Shown piece after piece: positions 17,334 to 25,400 of a stretch of DNA of 64,000 nucleotides (positions are counted from its first letter, which is position 1; every line of letters begins with the position of its first letter). The stretch spans positions 62,001 to 126,000 of the forward strand of contig NZ_PKUU01000015.1 of assembly GCF_002899675.1 (NCBI RefSeq). The letters run 5' to 3'. This DNA is from Clostridium sp. chh4-2 (GTDB lineage Bacteria; Bacillota; Clostridia; Lachnospirales; Lachnospiraceae). The notes below the pieces were generated by a model. It had not been told where the DNA came from, made no database searches, and saw only the letters and a program-made list of their open reading frames with translations. The position numbers and the translations under genes were made by a program.

Positions 17334-17943
17334 ATCCACTCCCCCTTTCCAATCCTTTTTCCACACATTTTTCGCAAAATTCTATGTCATCTTTAAAATG
17401 GTATTTCCCGTCATATTCCTCTTTTACCGCTTCATCCATGGTCCACAGCGTCGAAGTCAGGCCATACCACTGATAACCAGGCGCCTCTCCCGGATCAATT
17501 CCCGCAGCATTCAGCATGCGCAGTGGTGTTTCAGCGCAGCAGCATTTACAGCCGGTCCGAATACCGGTCATTCTTGCCAGATCGATGGGCGTTTTGGCCC
17601 CCGCTAAAATGGCCGCGGCAACTTCTTCCGCCTTTGTTCTGGTGCAGACGCAGATTTCCATTTTCGGATAAAAATGAGCCTTCAGGCAAAGCTCTTCTAT
17701 TGCCTTGTCCTCAAATTTTGACGGATCACAGAATATGGTTCTGGGATTCTCAAGGGCTTCCATCTTCACAGCATCTTTCGGGCAATGTTCCACACAGGAA
17801 GAGCAGCCCACACAATGTTCCTCCTCCAACACCGGTTTTTTATTCACAAACCGAATGGCGTCCGCCGGGCATACTTTCGAACACACCGTGCATCCAATAC
17901 ATTTCTCTTCGTCAAATACGGCTTTTGTCTTAATTACTTTCAT
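17326..17943 (-). CDS. Two-[4Fe-4S] ferredoxin with BFD-like [2Fe-2S] domain
   Basis: 205 residues from the ATG at 17943 with AGGAGAGGTGGGG upstream. Two complete CxxCxxCxxxCP motifs at residues 15-26 (CIGCTVCSKVCP) and 44-55 (CVGCSSCVEHCP) give a dicluster ferredoxin. Residues about 96-142 resemble the bacterioferritin-associated-ferredoxin fold: ICVCTRTKAEEVAAAILAGA, then GIRTGCKCCC, an unusually Cys-rich version. A final FCEKC is a possible extra metal site. The gene overlaps both neighbours, so it is made with the LarA-like and molybdopterin-fold proteins. It could feed electrons or sulfur chemistry needed for the cofactor; that is inference. Confidence 0.8.
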   Translation of the reverse strand: MKVIKTKAVFDEEKCIGCTVCSKVCPADAIRFVNKKPVLEEEHCVGCSSCVEHCPKDAVKMEALENPRTIFCDPSKFEDKAIEELCLKAHFYPKMEICVCTRTKAEEVAAAILAGAKTPIDLARMTGIRTGCKCCCAETPLRMLNAAGIDPGEAPGYQWYGLTSTLWTMDEAVKEEYDGKYHFKDDIEFCEKCVEKGLERGSGYE

Positions 17944-18757
17944 GTTCCCCACCTCTCCTATCATGTTCCAACACATGTTCATGCTTCCATCCGCCTTTTA
18001 TCTTCTGACGCAATACTTCTGCTATTTCCTGAGCTGTCTTGTATTTATTAAATCCTCCGTCTAAATTGGCCAGCAGCACATCCATAGCCAGCCTCACTTC
18101 ATCGTTGGGCCCCGGCAGAGATATAATTCTGGCATTCCCGCACTCTCCTACCGCAATCCTGATCCCATCCTTTACGTGCCGCCCGGTCCCTTTCTGATAT
18201 TTCACCAGCCATGGCGAGGCGGCAAATGGGTCTAAACTGGTCACAGCTTCTACAGTAAAATCTTTATCCTCCGCGCCAACTCCCCCGGTGGTAATGATCA
18301 GCGAATATCCGTCTTCCATGGCCTCCTGCAGGGCTTTGCAGATTTCCTCACAGTTATCTGATATTGGCGGTTTAATCACAGTATCATATCCTTTTTCCGC
18401 AAGCAGTTTAGCTATATAGGGAGAATTGGTATCTTTTATCATGCCGTCCTGAACCTCAAAGCCGGTAGGAAATATGCACGCCCTCTTTTCAAATGCCTCC
18501 CGAACCGTTTTGCCCAATTCATATGTATGATTCAGCACTTCATCCACATCTTCCGGTTCCAGGGCGATCAGCCCAAGCACCCCGTTGGAATGGATCATCG
18601 ACCGGTCTGACAGAGTAAAACCATCCACCTCCTTTAGCGCTTCCAGAATAGCCTTTTCTTTTCCTGCTATCTGCCTTGCATCCACAGTCTTTTTAAGGAT
18701 ATCAAGCGTTATGTGATTCGGGCGCACATCGACCACAAGAACATTTTCCCTCTCCAT
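17930..18757 (-). CDS. Molybdopterin-binding-fold (MoCF/MogA-like) protein
   Basis: 275 residues from the ATG at 18757. The C-terminal half has the MoCF_biosynth core: GYSLIITTGGVGAEDKDFTVEAV, then ISLPGPNDEVRLAMDVL, as in MogA/MoeA/CinA. The N-terminal half (VLVVDVRPNHITLDILKKTVDARQI) is not familiar. The start is doubtful. No ribosome site precedes 18757, and the same frame is open back to a TAA at 18821-18823 that ends the NadC-like gene; the 21 intervening codons (NIVIDHVDLNEVAKKIADVL...) read like genuine protein. Either an unusual start codon lies upstream, or a single stop splits a former fusion. A nucleotide-cofactor role next to larC2 is plausible, though no molybdenum enzyme is nearby. 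Confidence 0.7.
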   Translation of the reverse strand: MERENVLVVDVRPNHITLDILKKTVDARQIAGKEKAILEALKEVDGFTLSDRSMIHSNGVLGLIALEPEDVDEVLNHTYELGKTVREAFEKRACIFPTGFEVQDGMIKDTNSPYIAKLLAEKGYDTVIKPPISDNCEEICKALQEAMEDGYSLIITTGGVGAEDKDFTVEAVTSLDPFAASPWLVKYQKGTGRHVKDGIRIAVGECGNARIISLPGPNDEVRLAMDVLLANLDGGFNKYKTAQEIAEVLRQKIKGGWKHEHVLEHDRRGGEHESN

Positions 18758-18820
18758 GTTCAGAACATCGGCGATCTTTTTTGCAACTTCGTTTAAGTCT
18801 ACGTGGTCAATTACGATATT

Positions 18821-19576
18821 TTAGATCATATCGACGCCTGTTTCGCAGAGGGACGGAATATGGCTGATTCTTACATTTCCTGCAAATGCGATTTGCACTT
18901 TATCTCTTGCTCCCAGGCCGTCTACCGCTTTTATAACCACCTCAATATCTCTCACATCACCCGTGTCGATCATTAATATGGAAGCGCCATGGGTGCATGC
19001 GCTGACTGTTTCCTGTTCCAGCGTCCCCTGCTCGTTTCTTAGCTGGACGGCCACGGTGTAATTTTTGAACTTTTTCGCAGCCTCCAAGGCGGCCTCTATG
19101 CTCCCGAACATGCGGATATAGTTTTTATCCAGATACACAAATGGCGGATCAGCGATTCTGATTTTAACGCCGGCCTGTAAGACCGCATGTTTTAAAGATG
19201 GCCTCACTTCCATCGGCATCTTTTTAAAGGAGCCGCAGACAATCTCAGCTCTCCCTTGTGCCAGTTCCACCGCCTGTTTCGCTGCGGTGGAAGCTCCGGA
19301 AGCCTTGGAAATAATCCCTATAATGCGGTCCTCAGCCAAAGCTGTCTGCTTGGGCGTTCCGCGAAGCATCATAATCGTCTCATTAGCATGAAGGACCATT
19401 CCATCCCTGACATTGGATACCGCCTCAAGACCAAGCTCCCGGGCCGCCTCCACCGCCTCTGCTACCCCGTATATCATGCCTTCCCTGGTATTGGATACCG
19501 CCGACGTAACCACAAAGTCCGCTATGTTTTCAAAAATAATATCGCGAATATCTGTAACGGTTTCTCTCTTTTCCAT
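18821..19576 (-). CDS. NadC-like (quinolinate phosphoribosyltransferase-fold) protein, divergent
   Basis: 251 residues, AGGAGAAG upstream. The layout follows NadC: N-terminal sandwich with NVRDGMVLHANETIMMLRG, then EDRIIGIISKASGASTAAKQAVE, where NadC has ER..LN...SGIAT. Barrel strands follow, ending QIAFAGNVRISHIPSLCETGVDMI, where NadC has SGGI....a..GVD.IS. The usual NadC RKT, HR and KDNH catalytic motifs are not recognisable, so it is unlikely to be housekeeping NadC. It ends about 15-20 residues early at a TAA after GVDMI. The nickel-pincer cofactor is built on a nicotinate nucleotide, so a NadC relative here may act in its supply or variation (inference). Confidence 0.65.
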   Translation of the reverse strand: MEKRETVTDIRDIIFENIADFVVTSAVSNTREGMIYGVAEAVEAARELGLEAVSNVRDGMVLHANETIMMLRGTPKQTALAEDRIIGIISKASGASTAAKQAVELAQGRAEIVCGSFKKMPMEVRPSLKHAVLQAGVKIRIADPPFVYLDKNYIRMFGSIEAALEAAKKFKNYTVAVQLRNEQGTLEQETVSACTHGASILMIDTGDVRDIEVVIKAVDGLGARDKVQIAFAGNVRISHIPSLCETGVDMI

Positions 19577-19589
19577 CTGCTTCTCCTGT

Positions 19590-20264
19590 CTAATTCCTGA
19601 TTATCTCGTCACATTCCTGTAAATGCTGGCGCATGCTGGTTCTCGCGGCTTTCGTATCCCTGCTCTTTATGGCATTTACCACCCTGGCAAGCTGAGGGAT
19701 CGCTATATTTTCCGCAACTTCAAGGGTGCAGCACCTTGGATAGAACTTAACAATTACGGTACTGATATCCCTTATAAGCTGGTACAGCATCTGGTTTGCG
19801 GACGCCTTGGCTATCAGAAAATGGAATTTCACATCCAGATCGATATATTCTTCAATCTGTATTCCGGGTTTGCGCATCAGCCAGACAATATTTTCCATCT
19901 CTTTGATCTGTTCCGGTTCTGCATTGGCCGCCGCCGCCCCTGCCGCTTCTGTTTCCAGCAGTATTCTCACACTCATGATCTCGCTCTGTTTGATCGTATT
20001 TAACTGAATCATGATACAGAGCGGATCAACGAAACATCCGCGAACCTTTTCCACTATGTAAGTTCCGCCGTTCCGCTTCTCCACGATTTTGGACGCTTCC
20101 AGCCCTTTGATCGCCTCCCGGACCGTCGTTCTGCTGACCGCAAGCATCTCGGCCAGTTCCCCTTCCGTAGGAAGTTTATCTCCGGCATGCATTTTAGAAA
20201 ATATCATTTCTTCTATGGCGTCTTTTACTTTTTGAGAAACTTTTGTCTTATTCGATGCGTTCAC
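19590..20264 (-). CDS. GntR/FadR-type regulator in the LarA-like operon
   Basis: 224 residues with a GTG start. The N-terminal winged helix reads MIFSKMHAGDKLPTEGELAEMLAVSRTTVREAIKGLEASKIVEKRNGGTYI in two parts, the classic GntR signature. The all-helical FadR-like effector domain has ENIVWLMRKPGIQIEEYIDLDVKFH and a metal-type His set (DVKFH; later RQHLQ). It lies 4 bp after the aldolase gene and before the NadC-like gene, so it is expressed with the operon it probably controls. It is clearly paralogous to the divergent regulator at 21644 (shared KLPTE.EL, RT.VREA, RKP, EEFIDLDVKFH). Confidence 0.88.
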   Translation of the reverse strand: MNASNKTKVSQKVKDAIEEMIFSKMHAGDKLPTEGELAEMLAVSRTTVREAIKGLEASKIVEKRNGGTYIVEKVRGCFVDPLCIMIQLNTIKQSEIMSVRILLETEAAGAAAANAEPEQIKEMENIVWLMRKPGIQIEEYIDLDVKFHFLIAKASANQMLYQLIRDISTVIVKFYPRCCTLEVAENIAIPQLARVVNAIKSRDTKAARTSMRQHLQECDEIIRN

Positions 20265-20268
20265 AATT

Positions 20269-21039
20269 TTAATTCCCTTTCACTTCTTTTACGAGAGCTT
20301 TAAACAGCTTTATAAATTCCACTGCGTCAATGCTTAAAGCCACGCCTGCAAATCCATCCGCCAGATTTTTCTTAGCGGCCGCAATATCCGGTGAAAAACT
20401 AATTGCCGGTTTTCCGGCCGCTTTGCACGCTTCCAGAATGCGGGAACGGGCCTTTAAAAAGTCGGGATGTGTAAACTGGCCTGAAATCCCCATATCGGTG
20501 GATAGATCATATGGCCCTAAGAAAATGCCGTCGATATCGGGAACCTGCATGACTTCCTCTATGTGATTTAACAGTCCTACCGTCTCGCACTGGGGAATTA
20601 TCAGAACATCTTCGTTAACCTCTTCATAAAACTCATTTAAACGGCCTGCGCTTTTCTGAGCCCATCCTGAATTTCTCGCATAAGGAAAACAATGCTTTCC
20701 TTTCGGGGACAGTCTTCCTTGTTCAACCAGCAGTTCGATCTCCTCCATCGTTTCCATGCATGGAACGATAATGCCTTTTGCACCGCAATTGATCATTCTG
20801 TGCAGGGATGGACGGGTATAATCCGGCACCCGGACTACCGGGGTGATTCCGCTCACTTCCGCGGCCCGGATGTAATCCATGGTATCCTGGACGCTGAAAG
20901 GGCCATGCTCCGTATCAATCACCACGAAGTCCAAACCGGCCAGGCCGAGGCACTCAATAGAGGTTCCGCCGCCTAATTGAGCAACAGTTCCTACTACGGG
21001 TTCCCCTCGCTGAATCTTCTCTTTTAATTTGTTTGCCAT
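20269..21039 (-). CDS. HpcH/HpaI-family 2-keto-3-deoxy-acid aldolase
   Basis: 256 residues, AGGAGG upstream; first gene of the operon. Family motifs: FVVIDTEHGPF (catalytic/metal region), PVVRVPDYTR (Arg binding the keto acid), IIVPCMETMEEIE, LIIPQCETVGLLNHIEEV (metal Glu) and DGIFLGPYDLSTDMG. These class II, Mg/Mn-dependent enzymes split 2-keto-3-deoxy or 4-hydroxy-2-oxo acids into pyruvate plus an aldehyde. With a LarA-like enzyme, a cupin and an acid permease downstream, the operon probably degrades a hydroxy or sugar acid to pyruvate. The exact substrate is not readable. Confidence 0.9.
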   Translation of the reverse strand: MANKLKEKIQRGEPVVGTVAQLGGGTSIECLGLAGLDFVVIDTEHGPFSVQDTMDYIRAAEVSGITPVVRVPDYTRPSLHRMINCGAKGIIVPCMETMEEIELLVEQGRLSPKGKHCFPYARNSGWAQKSAGRLNEFYEEVNEDVLIIPQCETVGLLNHIEEVMQVPDIDGIFLGPYDLSTDMGISGQFTHPDFLKARSRILEACKAAGKPAISFSPDIAAAKKNLADGFAGVALSIDAVEFIKLFKALVKEVKGN

Positions 21040-21643
21040 CTTTTTTCCTCCTGAAATTATATATTTGAAATTTTTATTTCTTCATTTTTCAGTTTCTTTT
21101 TCAGTGGTTCTAATAATTAATTTCATATTTCTCAGGTGCAGATTTTAAGGAACATGGCATTTTACGGGGTGATTCTTTCTTTTATATGCGTGTATGCCTA
21201 TGAATCTGCTATAATTCAGTTCTAATTTGTATACCTTTTGTCTTTATTATATTTATTTTGTAATACAATTTATATTTTATAATTTCATTTATAATACTTT
21301 ATATCCGTATATTACAATAATACATTTCTTTTGTCAATATTTCTTTCTCGTTTTTCTTTATTTTATATTACTTTTATAGCATATAAATTATAATTGTATT
21401 ATATTTTTTCTTCATCTTTCTGTTTAATTACTACATTTTTATTCTTGATAAGATAAAAATCATATATTATAATAAATTCATGTCGATATAGGTTAATCTT
21501 ATAGTACTGTATTTTTTTCAGGTTCTTTATTGGAAAATTATGGTATCATATGCCACGGCATCGCATCATTCGGCATTGCCGTTTCGTTTTCGTGAAGCCG
21601 TATTCTTATGATGCGAAGCTATCATTTATATTTGGAGGGAATC
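21040..21643. promoter_or_regulatory. AT-rich divergent control region between aldolase operon and GntR gene
   Basis: 604 bp without a gene, very AT-rich. It must hold the promoters of both divergent units. FadR-type half-site pairs (GTA..TAC) are visible: TTGTATACC at 21228-21236 and TTGTAATACAA at 21258-21268. These are candidate operators for the two GntR paralogues. No confident -35/-10 pair is called because AT-richness makes false matches likely. Confidence 0.35.
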
Positions 21644-22312
21644 ATGACATCTAAAATTAAGGTATCAGATAAATTGAAAGAAGAAATGCGCAAAATGATT
21701 TTGGAGAAGATGAGGCCGGGAGACAAATTGCCGACAGAGTCTGAATTATGCACTCTGTTTGACGCCAGCCGTACATCCGTGCGGGAAGCCCTGCAGGCGC
21801 TCAGGTCTTCCGGCATTCTTGAAAAGAGAGGCGGGGGCACATATGTGACCGACACATTTGATGAAGGCTTAATCAGCCCTCTGGTGGCAATGCTTCAGCT
21901 CAATCTGGCTGAAGTGGACGATCTGCTGGAGATCAGACGCATCTTAGAGTCGGAAACGGCCGGCCTGGCAGCACAGCGAGCCACTGAAAAAGATATCCGG
22001 GAATTGGAAAATATTGTCTGGCTGGTGCAGAAACCGGACATTACGCTGGAAGAATTTATAGATTTAGATGTGAAATTTCATATGGCGGTTGCAAATGCCA
22101 GCGGGAATGCAGGGTTGCAGATACTCATCAAGAATATAACCTCTGCACTAGAAAAGGTTTATCCACGGTTTTGTACGCTGGAAATCGCCGAAAATTCTGC
22201 AATCCCGTTACAGCGTGAAATAGTACATGCAATTTCACATCATGATTCGGAAACCGCAAAACAAAAAATGGCTCAGCACTTGCTGGAAAGTGCGGCCACG
22301 ATAAAAAAATAG
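21644..22312 (+). CDS. GntR/FadR-type regulator, divergent paralogue
   Basis: 222 residues from the ATG at 21644, preceded by GGAGG; an upstream in-frame ATG (21608) has no site. Winged-helix motif: MILEKMRPGDKLPTESELCTLF, then SRTSVREALQALRSSGILEKRGGGTYV. The effector domain is the FadR-like helical type, with ENIVWLVQKPDITLEEFIDLDVKFH. Its similarity to the operon-encoded regulator at 19590 extends over the full length, so the two probably arose by duplication and may recognise the same or related sites and ligands. It is followed by a strong terminator. Confidence 0.88.
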   Translation: MTSKIKVSDKLKEEMRKMILEKMRPGDKLPTESELCTLFDASRTSVREALQALRSSGILEKRGGGTYVTDTFDEGLISPLVAMLQLNLAEVDDLLEIRRILESETAGLAAQRATEKDIRELENIVWLVQKPDITLEEFIDLDVKFHMAVANASGNAGLQILIKNITSALEKVYPRFCTLEIAENSAIPLQREIVHAISHHDSETAKQKMAQHLLESAATIKK

Positions 22313-22350
22313 TGATAATATTCCAAAGCTGCTGTTTTAGACAGAGCGAA

Positions 22351-22395
22351 GGTGCCGCTCAATTATCTTTTTGACAATTGAGCGGCACCTTCTTT
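22351..22395 (+). terminator. Rho-independent terminator after the GntR gene
   Basis: Perfect 14-bp stem (22351-22364 with 22376-22389), 11-nt loop, then TTCTTT. It also lies just past the 3' end of the convergent LPXTG gene and may serve both. Confidence 0.8.
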
Positions 22396-22416
22396 AAGGT
22401 TCTGCCGCAAAGCATT

Positions 22417-25400
22417 TTACTTTAATTCTTTCTTTTTCCCAACTAACAAGCTGTACGCCAATAAAATGATACTGGCCATCATCGCCACCGCTCCATAAGG
22501 CGATCCTGATTCCCCTGTCTTAGGAAGAGGCGCTAACGGTACTTCATTCTCTGTAATAACAACATTCTCAGGCATTTCAGGCGCTGGAGCTAATGGTACT
22601 TCCGGCTCATTGATTGAAACCGTTCCAGGTCCGCCGGCCACATATCCTTTGCTGGAACTTGGTCCGCTGCTGCTTCCGCCGCCGCTGGAATGTCCGCCGC
22701 TAGGTACATATGGTACTTCCGGTTCTACCGGAGGCTCGACCGGTGGTTCAACTGGATCAACGGGTGGATCAACCGGCGGTTTAACTGGCGGATCAACTGG
22801 CGGATCTTCCGTTCCCTTCACCAACCACCATTTATCTCCATCTTCTCCTACTTCCATTCCCCGTTCCATAAGTTCTTCCAATCCAAGGTTTGCATTCTCT
22901 GTAGAAATCAACGTTGGATTCTGCTCCAAATCAAAACGATATTTAGAATCTCTCCATGTGAAGCTTCCACTCTGGCTGCCACGCATCGCTGCTACATATA
23001 CCTGATGGATAAGTGCTTCGTTGTCTTCTGTTTCCATAATGTTCAATGCCGTATATCCGGCTGCGGTTCCATTTGCAATCAATTTTTTACCCGGGAGAAT
23101 GCCTAAGCTTCCTTTGGATTCCGGAGCAATGCTTCCCATATAATTGCCGCTTATAGCCGCGTTGGAATTGAGATTCAGCGCTGCGCCTTCATTGATTGTC
23201 AAATTACCTACATTGATAAACTGCCCATAATCTTCCGGATTTTCAAGATTTACATAAGATCCATCCGTTACGGTTACCTGATCCATGTTGATAATGCGGT
23301 TAACACCGGCATTCGGTTGTTCTGCGCTGCCGTTCTGGCTGAAGACTGCTGCTGCTGTTCCGGTTACGCTGTCTTCCTGCCCATTATACTCGTGACCGTA
23401 GATGTTAGTTACCTGACCGGAACCTCTGAGGGTAATTGTAGCGTTTCCGCCGATATTTCCGGCTTCGATTCCTGCATTCTTACCTCCTGCATAAACGCTG
23501 TCTGCCGAACCGTAAACCGTAATGTTCGCGTCACCGCCGCAGTTTTGAAGGAAACCGCCTCCATAAACGGGCACTGCTCCCATATCTGCATTGATAATGA
23601 TCTCTGTATTTTCATCACCGGCATAGTTGAATCCGCCGCCGAAAATGCCGTTAATGGAGCGCATTCCTTCATATGAGAATGATCGGTACTGATAGTCGCC
23701 GGTACATTCATAAGGGGCTTCATTAACTGTAATGTGGGTGGTGCCAGACACTTTAGGAATGCGGGAAGAACTGTTAGTAAATCCGGCTCCCATTACAAAA
23801 CCGCCATATTCCGGCGAACCAACCTTACCGTTTAATGTTACATAAGTGTCACCGTAAACAGCGCTTCTATCTCCGCCGCCTACCACAGTTCCACCCCAAA
23901 GGCCGCCCTCTAATATGAGTCTTTCTATCGAAGCTCCGGAACCGATCACCACATGGGTGTCACCATAAACGGTTCCATTTTCACTTCCGCCTCCGCAAAC
24001 GACATCACTAAGCCGTTCCGGTATTACTGTTCCGTTGATCTCAATGTAGGTTCCTGTGGGATTTTCCGGAGTGCCAACAGGAGCCTGGCCGCCTCCGTAA
24101 ATTGCCCCTTCGCTGTATCCGTTTGCTATTACTGATGTACTTCCGCCTACATATACATCTGCAAGCTCAATTCCGTTGTCGTCCGTATCCAACCGAACCG
24201 GATCATACAACAGGCCATCGTCTACCAGCCAGCCAAGAGAATTTACAACACTTCCGCCATATATACTGCTGAATGTGACGCTGGAGTTCTCTCCTAACAC
24301 TAAACTCGTATTTCCGGTAACATGACCCAGCCAGCATCCGCCAATTACACCGCCTAGCGGCACTCTGCTGTTAACAAATATATCCGTACTTCCTTCTATG
24401 TGGCCTTTATATCCGCCGCCGATCACCCGTTCGGCTGAGCCCATATTGATTTCCGCACTGACGTCTCCGCCAACATTGCCTCTATAGCCGCCGCCAATAA
24501 TTACTGGCGATCCCTTCGCCTCAGAGCCTACGTAAATATCCGTATTACCTCCAACGTCCTGAGTGAGGCCGCCACTGATTATATAGTCGTAAGTTCCGGC
24601 ATGCAGCATCAATTCAGTATGGTCAACTTCTTCTATATCAGAGCCTCCGACAACCGTCAGATGAGCACTGCCTATGCTTCCGCTGTCTATCGTGCCGTTT
24701 CCTTTAATTACAACATCTTCGCCAATCTCAAGCCTGTGGCCGCAGGCGAAAATGTAATTCATATCATTTTTTAATTCCATTGTAAGATTATTAAATGTCA
24801 TGTCACAGCCCAAATAGGTCTTTCGTAACTCACCGCTTTCGCTGGCGTATGCACCGTTTAAAACCAGCCTTGCATTTTCTCCAACGCCTGCAACCTTTAA
24901 TCCGCCGTCCGGCCATGCTTCCGCATCATATCCCCATTTTACAGTTCCATGAATCTGGATTGTATCTCCGGCCTGGGCTGCTGCGATTGCTTCCACTGCA
25001 AACAGATACTGAGTAGTGTCACCCTCTATGGACGCATAATTTTCTTCTTCTGCATGTAAATCAATTCCTAATTCTTCAAAGGAAGTGACAAATGCTCTAG
25101 CCGTATATTCTCCGTCCACTGCAACCAATTCCCAGAAAGTACTTCCCAGCCCATAAGTGCTGATTGCATTATCTTCTTTGATTTCTTTACTTTCAGGAGC
25201 GTCTGCAAGATCATTTACAAGCTCTTTATCTGCATTAGAGGCACTTCCCTCCGGATAAGAAGAGGTTACTCTCTGAATCATATGGCGGGAAAGGCTTAAT
25301 TCCGGCATATCTGTTTCTTCCGTCTGATCTGGTTCGCTGTTTTCTTCTCCGGTTCCTTCTTCTGGTTCGCCTGCTTCTTCAGTTCCTTCTTCCGGTTCAC

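Noticed and set aside
17930..19576. Molybdenum enzyme maturation locus
   Set aside because: The molybdopterin-fold and NadC/ModD-like proteins suggested this, but no molybdoenzyme, ModABC or other Mo-cofactor genes are nearby, and larC2 plus the LarA-like gene point to nickel.
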